Source: Forficula auricularia (lineage: Eukaryota > Arthropoda > Insecta > Dermaptera > Forficulidae). From it: a stretch of DNA of 64,000 nucleotides. Each line of letters opens with the position of its first letter. Position 1 is the stretch's first letter. The notes beneath the pieces are model-generated. The model was not told where the DNA came from. It was given only the letters and a program-made list of their open reading frames with translations, and did not search any database. The translations under genes were made by a program, and so were the position numbers. This document shows, piece by piece, positions 19,527 through 31,460 of this stretch. The stretch lies in the NCBI GenBank assembly GCA_024734495.1, contig JALMQS010000880.1, positions 452,781 through 516,780 on the forward strand, written 5' to 3'.

Positions 19527-20440
19527 TATTATATAAAAATCTTACTATATCTAATCAAAATAAATCAATAACTATTTTATGATTAAAATGGCATTTTTTT
19601 TTTTAGTTTTATAGAGCCTTCAGGTTCGAATCCCGCTAAGGTTTTGTTTTTTTCTAAATATTTATTTAATACAGTCTAACACATTCTTCCTTTCTCTCTC
19701 TCTCTTATTTTCCCTTCATTGAATCGGGTCGCCTGGAGGGGGCATTTCCGTTACGTGACGATTTCTGCCAGTTAGTTCCTACCGCAAGCCTTGAACTTCG
19801 TTCTCATAAAAATCTGTTAATATTTAATTGATTTTTTCTACAAATATTTTAAAATTTGTTCAAGTGGTAGGGTGGTAAAAGTATTTTTTAAGGCCAAGGT
19901 TAATTCCAGTAGTAGATCCAATCGATGACTACAATATTATCCGAGATCAGTAATTCCATTAACCCTCCTTGTGCTGCTTATTATATTTTATTCACGATTC
20001 ATTCAAAATAAAACAAATAAATATGGAATTTCCTCTTGAAATTTTGATTGGTTTTTGAGTTATAGCGTACATCTTTGATCATTAACATATTCACATATAG
20101 ACAGAAAAACATTTTTTAAATCCTCGAAACGTAAAGATCTGCGAAAATTTAGAGTTGTTTTTTTCACAATTAAAATTTAAAATACTTTTCCATACTACGA
20201 GTGGTAATGTAAAAACTTTAGGCCAGAGCTTTTTTCATCTCCTGAACTTAAAAATCTTAATAATCATAAAATAAATAATATATATCCATTATACATATAT
20301 ATATTTGATATATATGTGTGTATGTTTATTTGCATCAAGCAGAGGACAACCACTTAAACCACATAAATATCAGCATACGACATAGACAAGGAAACCCAAA
20401 TCCTCAGGTAAAAAGTTAGCGAAAATTTCTTAATATTCCA
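19527..20440. other. AT-rich stretch without a supportable gene
   Basis: It holds a CT microsatellite at about 19691-19705, an isolated 'GGTTCGAATCC' word at 19624, and at 20320-20350 a fragment of the 'gtttatttgcatcaagcagaggacaacc' repeat also found at 24.85 and 63.87 kb. Confidence 0.4.
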
Positions 20441-20720
20441 TGTTTCCAATAATTAGGAAGAATAGTGTAGGTTTAGGTCCTTGGTGAAACATTTTAAATA
20501 AAGAAAAGAAAATTTTTGAAAATTTTTTTGGAAACTTTTTAAAATTTATCTCCTCCTTCCCTTATTGTTAAAATTAGGAAATTAACTTCTAAAAAAATTT
20601 TGTATTTTTGTGAACTCCTGAAGATGGGCTTATACCCCCGAAATATATATAGAGTCGTGCTAAACAAGCATCTGATCTTTTATATATGTGAAACCTACCT
20701 AGTATTTTATATTTTAAATT
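20441..20720 (+). repeat. Repeat family B copy with hammerhead-like core
   Basis: The borders carry 'ccttggtgaaac' (about 20478) and 'gtgaaacctacctag' (about 20688), the same words as at 1.44 and 37.9 kb. The interior at 20611-20656 shows CTGAAGA, a TGGG...CCCC hairpin, then CGAAATATATATAG. The inner arms at 20500-20560 and 20720-20760 are partly complementary. Confidence 0.55.
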
Positions 20721-21116
20721 TTAAAAAGTTTCTAAAAAATTTTTAAAATTTTCTTTACTTTAATTATAAAGTCAACTTTTTTTATCAAAAGAATTTAATA
20801 ATGATGGAACATAGGATCATTATATTGAAGACTATAAAGTTTATAATTTTCGTTGGGATTTTTAACTCTCTATTAGAGAGTAGATCTATTTCTGTCCAAA
20901 TTCATTTTCAAATTGAATTTGTCCCACAGGAAGTCTATCAGTGGTTGAGCTTCCGGAGAGGTACTATTAACCTTAAAATCTTTGTTCACGATCATCGATA
21001 AAAGACGAGAGCTTTTTTAAAGAATCCTTGAAATCACTCCAGGGAGGAAAAATAAAAACCTGATTATCTTTTCGAAAGTTATCATTTTTCAAAACGGTTT
21101 TTTTTTTTCTAGTTTT

Positions 21117-21795
21117 TTTGAAGTGAAACTTCTTTAGCGACATATCTGTTTAATTTTTACTTTATCCAATGCAAAGCATGGGTAAAGTATTGTAATCGCT
21201 CTCGGGGCAAGCGTGGCTTCAAAGGGTCCTCAGGTAAAAACTACGGAACCCATGGACTCAATTAAAGTCACAAATTGTAGTATTCAATTAGGTTGAATTT
21301 TAGCACGTGACGGTTTTGCCAAAAATTACAAGGGGTCTCGTCGAGAGGCCAAAAAGTGCGATTTTTTCATTTAGTGCGTGCGGATGGATGGATGTATGTA
21401 TGTTATCGTTTTTTTGGCCCACGATTTTTTCCACACCGTTGCACCGATTGAAATGAAATTAAAAACCTAGCATTCTTTTAACAAAATGAAGCGCTGATTA
21501 GTTTTTGGTACATATCGGTCCACAAACATTAGTACTTTATTTCAGTACTTTTTTAGTTTTTTCTAAATATCTTGAAAATGACTTAACCAATTTTGATGAA
21601 ATTTAATATCCTAATTAAGTACCTTGGGGACCACAAAAAAGGTTAAATAAAGTTTTTAGTAAAATTATATTTTAAAGTACTTTACTCTAGAACATATTAA
21701 TATTTCAAATGAATTTGGATAAAGTTTAGCAACGATCCGTTGCAGTTTATTTTGTTACAGAAACGAGGAAATGACTCAATAGAGGGGAAATAATT
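21117..21795 (+). mobile_element. Helitron-type repeat interrupted by a Helentron-like insertion
   Basis: The uninterrupted sequence at 54148-54258 matches 21117-21155 on the left and 21750-21795 on the right. The 600 bp in between are therefore an insertion, listed separately. The target spot is a T/A-rich 'aattatt'. Confidence 0.65.
21158..21743 (+). mobile_element. Helentron-like non-autonomous element, probably complete
   Basis: It starts with the hairpin TACTTTATCCAATGC / GCATGGGTAAAGTA (loop AAA; 21158-21189) and ends with a small hairpin GCAACG-ATC-CGTTGC (21729-21743). The first ~235 bp are shared with 5288-5518. The body has the 'ccgattgaaatgaaatt' phrase common in Helitron-class elements. 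Its borders are supported by the empty site at 54148-54258. Assignment to Helentrons rather than another class is inference from the hairpins and T-rich target. Confidence 0.6.
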
Positions 21796-22210
21796 TTTTT
21801 AAAATCCACTAATATTTAATGACAAATAAAACTTATTAAAATTAGGAAATTTAAATTATTATTTTAAAACCCACTAATAATTGATGACAAATATAAATTT
21901 ATTAAAATTAGGAAATTTAAATTATTTCAAGGAATTAGACTGGATTGATTAAATCGGAAAAGGGGTTTTTTTATTTAATTAGTTTTTCCTCTTATTAAAA
22001 ACAAGGACTAAAAAGTTGTTGGCAAGCTCAAGATGATCAAGGACAGTCGATGGTGGGGAAGTAACCTCCGAAGTCGAAGCTCAAATACAATGTTTACATT
22101 AATTCATCTAAAATAATTGGTTCAATAAAATTTAAAAAAAAAAAAAATATTTCAATAACATATACGGCTAAAGATTCAGCTTATGTGGATGAGGCACATT
22201 TATTTTTTTT

Positions 22211-22450
22211 TCTAATCATATACTACTAAAGAGCATTTGTGCCTGCCTCTGTATGTACCTATGTACCTATGTATGCCCCCCCCCCCCCCCCCCAAAAAAA
22301 AAAAAAAAAAACAGTCGTCATGGTTACCAATTTAAATAAAATTATATGTCTGTATATTGTGGTGGTGGTGGGGGTGGGTATCGGGGGGGGGGTCGGGGGG
22401 GCGAGCCCCCTGGCTAGCAAGAGGGCACCGAAGGCGGGCCTTGCAGCTAG
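22211..22450 (+). mobile_element. Helitron-like short element with homopolymer core
   Basis: It ends GCAGCTAG (22443-22450) followed by T, with a GC-rich, weakly paired segment (GGGCACCGAAGGCGGGCC) about 10 bases before, like the Helitron at 18991-19526. A likely 5' start is TCTAATCATATACTACTAAA at 22211. The core contains a C run (about 22267-22293) directly followed by an A run, then GT-rich and G-rich tracts. Confidence 0.5.
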
Positions 22451-23050
22451 TATATTACTAAAGGTATAGGTCTATTTCTTTTAGGGCGTGCGGACTAGGA
22501 TGTTTACACATTAAAAACTTTAGAACAGAAGCATCGAATTGTTTCGATGGCTGCATCAGACTACCTCTTTAAACTAGTGGATATCTTCTAATTTTGTACT
22601 AGAGTTAATAGGGAAAACACAAACACTTTTTACCTTCCCTTAAAGGGTTTTTAAATTCCTCTCCATGTTCCTGGGAATTGTTCAAGACTAATAGGGGAGA
22701 GAGAATAACTACGTAGTGATGACTGTAGAATGTTTGCTATTATGCGCACTCTTAAGTGACAAAAAAGGCATTAATCATTTATAGAGGAATATTCACAATT
22801 CATTTACAATTTTTTTTTCTAAAATTATCTATTTTTGCGAAACATTAAAATTAGATATAGAGTGTCAGGCTGTCCGAGAAGGTAGAATCTAGTATAAGTT
22901 CAGGGAACTCCCATTATCCCAATACATAGAAAAATGTTAAATGAGTCTATCCATTAAAAATATCTGTTAAAATATTATAAAAAAATTCCCTTGTAAAGAT
23001 ATGTGTGCTTTCTGAACACATATACACGATGGCATCCTAAAGATGAATTA

Positions 23051-23165
23051 GTTATATATTCTGTATCTTCCGATGATGGGTTGACAGCCCGAAATATATA
23101 TTGAGAAAACTCTCTCTTTTATTTCTTACTTGTGAAACAAGTGACCTAGTAAATAACTCATGGTA
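23051..23165 (+). repeat. Repeat family B fragment with degenerate hammerhead-like core
   Basis: At 23070-23100: CCGATGA, a TGGGTTGACAGCCC hairpin, GAAATATATATTG. The first U of the core is mutated. It is followed by 'cttgtgaaacaagtgacctagtaaat', which resembles the arms of the foldback at 11902-12199. Confidence 0.5.
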
Positions 23166-23200
23166 AATAATTATTTTCCAAAATATATTTTTACTTTTTT

Positions 23201-23447
23201 GCAACAAATTTTCTCTGGAGAGAGACGGACTGGTAGAAATTTTAATTGAAAGTAATGGAAGGCAGCCCAGAGGCATTTTTGTTTCATTCATTGACCCTTT
23301 GAAACCCTGAAGAAGGAGGAAAAATCCAAACCGAAACGTCGGTTTGAAGGGAAAGGGAGGAAGGATTCCAATAAATTACACCTTATTTTATATGTGTTAA
23401 TTTTTTCTTTCCTCACTACCTCTGGGCTGCCTTCCATTACTTTCAAA
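23201..23447 (+). repeat. Repeat family A, copy 2
   Basis: It shares the start 'gcaacaaattttctctggagagagacgg' with copy 1, the GGAAGGCAGCCCAGAGG inverted repeats, and the hammerhead-like segment at 23302-23345 (AAACC, CTGAAGA, imperfect hairpin, GAAACGTC, GGTTT). Relative to copy 1 it lacks about 95 bp between the left TIR and the 'tttgtttcattc' word. Confidence 0.65.
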
Positions 23448-24318
23448 TATATTTTTACTTTTTTCTTTTATTAAACGCACCAACACTAGACTCTCTAATA
23501 AATAGAATCTAGTATGTCTTTATAGGAAGCCCGGGCTAATGTCCGGCTATAATCTAACCCCTACAGCAATTTACACACACTCATATACACATTTATATAA
23601 TCACATACATAAAATAACAATAATCACATAGGATCTAACTAAATGGGCTTTATTATTACTGTAGAAGGGGCGGGGGTTCACCCCCTTCGCTCATAGGGGT
23701 GAAGTAACACACTTATTTGTTCTTTATATATATATATTTATTTACAAAAAGGGGGTGGATACATTTTCGTGTCTAGGGGTCATCGTCAAACGTCATAATA
23801 CACATCATCTTAATATTAACGTATCATCTTAAGCACCACTGGCTTTCAACTATATCAAATCGACAAGCATGTCTTAACCATCACTCGTTTTTCAACCAAC
23901 TGCCTGCAGTTGCAACTAACGTTCCTTCAGCACACATATACATACACATACACATAAGTGGGGTGAGGGTGTCGGCAGCTGACAGCCCTTGGACACAAGT
24001 TGTCATAATAATATTTATTACATGCTTTTAGCCTGAACATAAAGATCTTCGGGACAATACCCGGCCAAGAAGAAAGAGAGCGACCTCCCACCATACAAGG
24101 GCAGGAAGTCAGCCACACATTTGCTAAACATGTGATCTTAAACAGAAATCAATAAAATTACTAAATTAAACACTTAATTTCCCACATTACTCATATATAA
24201 AATAAATAAATAAATAAAAGAGAAAAGATTTTTCTAAATTGATTGTTGCACTAGCCACCTGTGACAGATGCACTAAAAATGGGACTGAATTTTCATTTAA
24301 TCTCAATATAAAATTAAA

Positions 24319-24600
24319 GAGGCGACTGTGGGTCAGTGGTTAGAGTGTCGGGCCCCTGGCCTGAGGTACGCTGGTTCGGGTCTCGGCAGATATTTGCATT
24401 AGCACCCTCTTGGAAAGCATTGGCAAACTACCAAGAGTATAATTGCCTAGTCAACCTCTCCAAACTTGCCGTTCGGAACCGGCGTTAAAAAGTAGGTCCC
24501 GTATATCTGTGTAAAACAGCTAAACACACTCATCCCAGGTATATTTGGAGATGAGCCGAAACGTCAGGGAGACCTGATATGGCACTTAAAGAAGAAGAAG
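24319..24600 (+). mobile_element. tRNA-derived SINE with perfect 11-bp target duplication
   Basis: The head carries an A box (GTCAGTGGTTAGAG) and a B box (GGTTCGGGTCT), spaced as in a tRNA. The unit ends with (GAA)n at 24589-24600. Direct repeats ATAAAATTAAA flank it exactly (24308-24318 and 24601-24611), showing retrotransposition. Near 24545-24566 it contains GATGAGCCGAAACGTC, which resembles a minimal hammerhead 3' core. Confidence 0.85.
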
Positions 24601-24839
24601 ATAAAATTAAAACAAAAATATTTAAATATTGTATGAATTTATATCATTAATAATAGATTTTGGACCGAAAAGTCACTGTTCAAATCATGAGTTCAATTAC
24701 CAAATTAGATACCTAAACCATAGATAGATCAATTCGTTTTGTTGTTATGGCAAGCTTAACACAACTATAAATTCTTGATGATGAAAGTCAAACCTAAACT
24801 AAAGTGTCTAACAAATAAATTATATAAATATATATTTTA

Positions 24840-24975
24840 TTTGGCATTGAGTATATGTTTATTTTCATCAAGCAGAAGACAACCTCATTATGAATCAACA
24901 GCTCTGCTACTTTCGGTAAAACAAAATTCAAACTAGTAATTTATTTATTTTTCACACTGTGTTGATTTATTTTAT
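24840..24975. repeat. Dispersed repeat family D, copy
   Basis: The block 'tatgtttattttcatcaagcagaagacaacc', with 'tatgaatcaac' and 'tctgctactttcgg', is shared with 63869-63975 and, in part, with 20320-20350 and 62330-62350. The words 'ctctcggcaaaa' link it to repeat family C ends at 14.2 and 53.9 kb. Confidence 0.5.
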
Positions 24976-25541
24976 TTTTTCGTAAATTGAACGAGAACCC
25001 TATTACATGAAGAGGGTGCATCTGTCAATTTCGACGATATATTCCCTAACCAAGTTTAGTAAATCACCCCTGGGGATATGTGGGTACGCTGTCTGACCGT
25101 TCTGATTGTTCGTCTGTTTTTCGGAGCAAATCCTTTCTTTATTGAAACAATAATTTACCAGGTGACGTGAGACAGGCCGCAGGATCTCAATTGAATCACA
25201 AAATATGATCGAATATCGGTTAATAAGAGTCCACGTTCTATTCAGATTATTTATTCAAAATATATACTAGTAATAAATTAACTAAGAACCATAGTAATAA
25301 AATGCATCGTAATAAAAGCCTGAATTTACATTATGAAAGTTTCATGGTGAGAACATTAAATCAAATCTATTTTAATCTTGGATTCTCATAATTTATTTTA
25401 AGAATAAGGGCTCTTATTGATGAGAACTATCTATGGACATCACACAAATAATATATATAAAATTTCTGCGTATAATCACACTTGGAAAGTTTTTTTACTC
25501 ATATTTTATATTTCGATATACATTTATATATGTATATAGTA

Positions 25542-26550
25542 TAATAGAATCCCGATTTATCGTAAGAAAGTGCTGGTCCCTTGGAAAAATCTCGTTAATT
25601 CATATAAAACAACGCATTTTAGTCCCCTCTGTATAATGTATTTTTTTCCACTCCAAGATCGACAAAACATCTCATAATTTGTATTTTTCCGTTGAATTAG
25701 AGTCGTGTTTTGGAAAAATCTTGTTAATTCATAAAACCAATCAATATTTCTAAAAAAAAATAATAGTACAAAATCTCGACTTAGGTCGACCTTCACCTAT
25801 CGAGTTTCATGATGAAATTAATATTTTGATAATATAATCTATTAATGGACAAGGCTTGATGGGGTCGACATCCAATTTTCCTGCATAGCTATTTTTGATA
25901 AAAAATAAAATAAAAAAAAAAAATAATTAATTGATTCGCAATAAAATTATCTACATTTTCATATATAACAATAAAGGAAACTCTATAACTACAAAATACT
26001 AATTCGGAGTTACCTGATACCCTGTCTACCTAGACTTATGCCGGGAAAAAAGATGGCGACCAAACTTTGGCATTTTATATACATATTTTACTCTCGATTG
26101 GTAATATATTTATCAGGAAACTCGATAACTACATTTATGTAATAAAATCAACAACTTTAATTTTTGTATTAAAATACCTTTGCAGGGAAATTGGATGTCG
26201 ACCTTATCATGTTTTGTTTATTAATTCATTATATTATCAAAATATTGATTTCATTAGGAAGCTCGATAGGTGAAGGTCGACCTAAGTCTTAGACTATAAG
26301 GTTTATAAAAATATGTACATCTTTATGTAGTTTTAATTTACTGTAGTACAATCAAAAATATTGTAAAATTCATACTTATGTATTTAAATACAGTATTTTT
26401 ATGTATATATATGTATGTATGATTGTATGAACATATTTATAAAAAAATAAAAATAAATTTAAAATTTAGATATCTCGATATAGCGAACGTGTCGATATAT
26501 CGTACTTATCCTTTGTCCCCTTGAAGATACGATATATCGGGATTCTACTG
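25542..26550. mobile_element. pogo/Tc1-mariner-like non-autonomous element (1 kb) with nested inverted repeat
   Basis: TIRs are CAGTAGAATCCCGA at the right end (to 26550, followed by TA) and the mutated TAATAGAATCCCGA at 25542 (preceded by TA). Inside, a second inverted pair lies at about 25780-25895 and 26185-26295 ('aggtcgaccttcacctatcgag' type blocks), suggesting another element inserted in the first. No transposase ORF is seen. Confidence 0.6.
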
Positions 26551-26559
26551 TAGTTTAAG

Positions 26560-28160
26560 GAGGTTCTTTCGCGACAATCCACACAAAATTTTTTATCCTC
26601 GTTACCACTCTATTAATATGAACGGAACTAAAATTTTAGGTTATGTTTTTTTAACGTGACTGTCCACTCACACTACGAAATCTCACATATACTTGCCGAT
26701 CGTTTCCAAGCCATTGTGTTTATATCCCCTCCACTAAAAACAATCGCCCAAATATGTTTTTTTTTGTTTTATATCAAAACTACATGGTAAATAATTTCAA
26801 TTTTTTTTTTAAGTTACTCCAAATATATTATTCTAACAAATATTAGTTTTTCATCAAGATGTTGAAAGTCCTTCAATAAAAAAATAAAATAATGATCATA
26901 TCCCCACCCTTTCCCTATCTAAAATGTCATTTTTAATTGCAATTATTTCAAGTTTGGTGTGGTAATTCCTTTTCAAATTTTAACAGTTATACATTTATAT
27001 TCCAAGTTTCAAAGACTTCTTGAATTTTTGCATTTGTGAAAGAACTACCTTAAGTTCATGATTTTGGAGAAAGCCTGAGTCCCAGATCTCCCTGGGTACC
27101 TATTGGTCTTATAAAGAAACATGCAGTTGTCCCGTCTTTAGCTGGCCAATGTACAATATATTATATAAATAGATAAATAGATTATAGGTGAAAGTAATTA
27201 ATCAAATCCACGCCAAATTATACAATAACTAAGCATTAGTTCAATTAATCAGCCAGCAGTCCTTAGTTGCTTGCCGTTGGTGCATTTTGTCGTTAATGAC
27301 TTCCTTTTCAATTTGTAGGAAATTGCTTTCATGTTAATAGTTTAATTTTAGAACATTCGGTTATGAATGAACGAAATGAATGAATAGGATTTCTGTTTAA
27401 CTGAAAACTGTATTCGTATTATTCACAAATAGCATTGGATAGAAAATTAGATTAAATAGTAAAAACATATAATGTATATACTAATGTGAATATGTTGAAA
27501 TATTTTATTAGTTTCATTCAAGAGATTTGTTTATTTTTATACAAACCACACTTTGCACATATTTTAGTAAAATTATTCTAGGACATTGAACGCGAAATGT
27601 TGAAGAAAAGAGGGGAGTTACTTAAGAACCTCCTACACTTTATAAATATGTTTTCTTCCTTGAAAGTGAATCATTCAGATTAACACGAGGATTTTGAACA
27701 TAAATATTTTTAAACCATTAATGATCGCGGGGAAGAATTTTTGCCAGCGGGATACTTAGAACCTGAGAACTCAAATCTGGTGTTAGAAAAATACATTAAA
27801 TTAGAATTATACCAATCAAAATACTCACAATGTACACCCAAATTTGGGAAATATGTTCATGCCGAGACCCAAAAAAGCCAAATTTTGTCATTACATTTTT
27901 TTTAAATGAAAGTAAAATATATTTTTAAACTTATTGAAAATAAATCTAGTAAAATATTTGGTTAAAGTTCGCGACCCAAAGAATATGCTTTGCGACCCAT
28001 AAGGTAAGAACTCTACACTATCACTCATAGGCAGTATAACTATTGTCCAGATTTTGTAAGTTTATTTTTCTGTTAAATGCTTTCAGAGTAAATTTCCAAA
28101 GATTTCCATAAACGGGGTTTTCACCCCCTCCCATCCTCTCTATTTGAGACAGAAGCAAAG
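26560..28160. other. AT-rich stretch without a supportable gene
   Basis: Mostly long A/T-rich runs. A less AT-rich 70-bp patch at 27250-27320 matches no other part of the window. I found no exon, RNA gene or clear transposon border. Confidence 0.35.
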
Positions 28161-28390
28161 ATGAAAAGTTTCAGATTTGCAGACAAAAATTCTCAAGTTT
28201 TGGAAGTATCTTATAAAAAAATTGCAAATTCACTAAAATTTGTACAGAGTATATGTACCGAATCTGAAAAAGATTTTCTATTTTTCCTCCAGAATAATTT
28301 TCAAAACAAAAAATTCCTATTTAATATTTTTACATGGACACTCATCCGATTTATCAAATATTTATCTTGATTTATTTATTAGAGGCGCCG

Positions 28391-28488
28391 AATCAATCAA
28401 AAAATTACCATTTAATGTATTAAATCAAAAAAGAAGTACGGAATCTCCATTCTGGCATGTACTGTAAAATTTTAGCCAAATAAATAAA
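28391..28488 (+). mobile_element. 98-bp LINE 3'-end insertion with 14-bp target duplication
   Basis: The direct repeats TATTAGAGGCGCCG (28377-28390 and 28489-28502) flank an insert whose frame ends in STESPFWHVL and whose 3' end is an (AAAT)n tail. This is the profile of a strongly 5'-truncated LINE copy made by target-primed reverse transcription. Confidence 0.65.
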
Positions 28489-28739
28489 TATTAGAGGCGC
28501 CGCCAGAATAGAAACTAGTATTCGACTTCTAATCGCGCTGATTCGGGGTCAAATCGATTTCCGGTAAGAAACTTTAAACATTTGACTGAAATTTAAGGCC
28601 CCACAACATCACAACAATTTTTATAGAGAATTAACATAAAGAGAATAGCTACCCCACCGTGTATTTGTGTATGGCAAACAAAGAGAAATAATATTTATTT
28701 ATTATTTTACTATTTTTTGGTATTAAAACACGCATTTAA

Positions 28740-29060
28740 CTAGAGTTCGGAGAAAAGGTTAATTGCCATTCGATTTCGATTTGTTTGATTTTCTCGTAGA
28801 CTTGTCAGGTTTGTCCCCCCTTCTCTAAGATAAGAGTAATCGATTGGTCTCTCTATTTTCATTGGGGCAGCAGCAGCCCCTAATGTAAAGTCAACACCAC
28901 GACGTAATCTGTCTGGGCGGCTAAGTGCTGCTTTTTATTTAGGGCAGCCGCCGCTTTTTGCCCATTGTACGATGCAAACCATTTTTGTCAGAGGCCAAGG
29001 GATGGGGTGTCGTTTTCAGCTGCGGATTCTCCCATCGAGAGACACTCAACGCCCCACACA
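28740..29060. promoter_or_regulatory. GC-richer unique block, possible regulatory sequence
   Basis: Unlike its flanks, this stretch matches no repeat family in the window and contains AATCGATTGG, 'gataagagtaatcg' and a CAG/GCC-rich part ('gcagcagcagcccc'). The ORF running over its right half is created mainly by a CA repeat at 29096-29112. Function unknown. Confidence 0.2.
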
Positions 29061-29433
29061 CGGATATTTTCTCAAAGAACATATAATATAGTATACACAC
29101 ATACACACACACGCACAATCATCCTTTACAGACACTTGTGCAGAATTATTCGATGGTTGTCGTTACAAGGAGAAAGGAAAGACCACCAGTTTATTTTTTT
29201 GTCATTTGATAACTTATAGACATATATGAATTCATACTTCCGGGGCGGGCCGAAATATTGAATTAACTCGAAAAACTCCATTTTTTTTTTTCGTCGAATC
29301 TACATAATATAAATATGTAAAATAGAAAAATCATTTTCAAGTAGTTTTTTCTGTATTTTTGTTTAAATTAAGAAATCCACGTTAGTTCAATAGGTCGAAA
29401 TGGATTTTTTCTTTATAATGTCAAAATATGCTT

Positions 29434-29880
29434 ATTAGGGGGGTCCTTATTTTGGGTATTTTCGAATTTTTGGGCTTACAAGGACTCATTTGGTTCGAAA
29501 TAAATAAATAAAAATAACCCCCAAGTTTCAAGTCTCTATCTCAATTTTATCCTAGTGCTACACAGCGATTAAGTTACACATCTAATTAGCATGGGGTTTT
29601 TTATTCCACTCAAAGTAATGGTTCAAAAAACTGGAAACTCTGTAGACTTTATCCTTATAATACTAGCTATCCATCAGAATTATTACAGATTTTCAGCTAT
29701 TATAATTTTGGAGTTACAGCTAGATAAAATACTGCTACCTATATCTTAGTGTTACTAAGTTATAGACTCCAAAATTATAATAGCTGAAAATCTGTAAAAA
29801 TTCTGAGGGATAGCTACTATTATAAGAATAAAGTCTTTTTGAACCATTACTTTGGTCGAAATAAAAAATTGATTAGAAAA
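29434..29880. mobile_element. Diverged copy of the palindromic hAT element at 52530
   Basis: It starts TAGGGGGGTCCTTATTTTG and follows the 52.5-kb element through the 'ccccaagtttcaagtctctatctcaa' block and the central inverted repeat ('attactttggtcgaaataaaaaatt'). The outer part of the right arm is missing after about 29875. Confidence 0.65.
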
Positions 29881-29910
29881 ACTGATTAGATTTTCAAATT
29901 TTGAGCTTAG

Positions 29911-30158
29911 AATAATTGAGGCGTTCAAAAGCAGAGTGGGCCAACCCACAAATATCATTTTCGCTGATAAAACTCTATAATCAAGTAGATTTTTGATAAA
30001 CCTAAATAGACAGAGTGGTCTAAACTTAGTATTTAAACGTCCTTCTAGATTACAGTACAGGTACCACTTTTGCCTCGAACCTTTACCTCTATTTTGCTGA
30101 ATTTCTCATAAAAACCCAAAAGTGGGATGGACCTCTGCTTTTGAACGCCTCAATTATT
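29911..30158. mobile_element. MITE with 26-bp terminal inverted repeats
   Basis: The ends are TTGAGGCGTTCAAAAGCAG (from 29915) and the exact complement (to about 30154), within a longer palindromic flank 'aataa...ttatt'. No ORF. Confidence 0.65.
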
Positions 30159-30699
30159 GATTCAAAAATGAAGAAATATCGAAATATATATCGAAATGCT
30201 ATTTGGGAAGCTGTCAAATGAGCTAAAATTCGGCACACAGGCTTGTATTAATAATCAGCACCTCTATCCCAAGTTTTAGCTTGCTAGCTCAAATAATTCG
30301 CTGATACAAAATAGCTAAATTACTGAAATTCGCAAAGAACCTACCGAATTTTGGAAATTTTCATTTTTTTTTTCAAGATGGTATTTCAGCTATAATCAAA
30401 GATTAACTCTCGCACACTAATTCTAAAAGAAAGAGGTCAATATTTATGAAGTTTCGCCTCTAATTTCGAAGTTATTTTCAAGGGAGGATAGATACAGTTC
30501 CAGTCAGTTCAGGTGCGTTTATTGACACTAGTAATGTAAATTCAATACCAGGACATCAATTCTTAGCAGACTCAAAATTAGAAAGCCGAATCTCAGGGAA
30601 TAAGGTAGAGTTTTAACCACTCATCCTCATTTACCCATGGGTATTTATTAAATATTAATGTATTTTAGAAAATTTAAGTAAGACTAAGCAATGCTGTCC

Positions 30700-30970
30700 C
30701 CGAGAGGAGAACCGCGATTAGAATTAGGTGTACACCGTCTTTGGAATTATGTGGAATTATTTTGGAATTCATTAAATAATGACCCTATATTTATTGCCTT
30801 CTACTTGGAAATGGAAGTGGAAGTAGGTGTACATGGTATTAGGTCGCGGTTTACCCCTCGGCTGTTAGTTAATGACCCTACATCTATTGTCTTCTACTTA
30901 GAAATGAAAGTGGAAGTGGAAGTAGGTGTACACGATATTAGGTCGCGGTTCACCCCTCGGCTGTCCCTTA
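30700..30970. repeat. Tandem repeat, about 2.3 units of ~100 bp
   Basis: Two adjacent units (30777-30872 and 30873-30965) share 'atgaccctacat.tattg.cttctactt', 'gtggaagtaggtgtaca' and 'attaggtcgcggttcacccctcggctgt'. A third partial unit precedes. Together they keep one frame open (96 codons), but the peptide is just the repeat and I do not consider it a gene. A minus-strand fragment of the same sequence lies at about 60596-60634. Confidence 0.7.
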
Positions 30971-31460
30971 AGTTTTGTTAGTGAAATATAATTTTTCTCA
31001 AATGTTGATTTTAGCTTAATTTAAGTGCTACGGTAGTTTAAGTTTGGATAGTGAAAACGGGGGTTAGTGATCGTTGTCTACTTGTAAGACACAAATGAGT
31101 TTTTGGAGATTTAATAAATTAAAAATTTTTTAATTCATATTATTCTTTTAAAATGAACGACCAGAATGATAGATCGTTTGGACTAGCTATCGATATGTAA
31201 ATAAAATATTTGTATCAGGAAGTAATTTATTATATAGAAAACAGTTCGGATATAATTTGCTGAAAATAATTTATGGATCATTCATTAAAATTTTCCTGTT
31301 AGCCTATTCATCATTTTCTATATTCTATCTTTGATAACCTGATAAAGATAAACAATTTATAAATTTAAAATTTTCAATTAATTATCTAATCAATAGATAT
31401 ATGAATAGGTATATAATATGAAAGATATTAATTTGCCGATGGTAATAGATTCAAATTTAC

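Noticed and set aside
19616..19652. tRNA gene or Pol III unit (GGTTCGAATCC followed by T7)
   Set aside because: No A box or acceptor stem at the expected distance upstream; a lone B-box-like word.
22239..22469. ORF with poly-Pro and poly-Lys
   Set aside because: It is a translation of a C run followed by an A run and G-rich tract inside a Helitron-like element; no protein content.
28965..29219. 84-codon ORF
   Set aside because: Its right half is a CA microsatellite (THTHTRT) and nothing resembles a known domain.
30700..30970. CRISPR-like array
   Set aside because: Only about 2.3 adjacent long units without unique spacers, in a eukaryotic context.
30691..30981. 96-codon ORF over the tandem repeat
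   Set aside because: The frame is kept open by repeat units of a length near a multiple of three; a fragment of the repeat elsewhere is non-coding.
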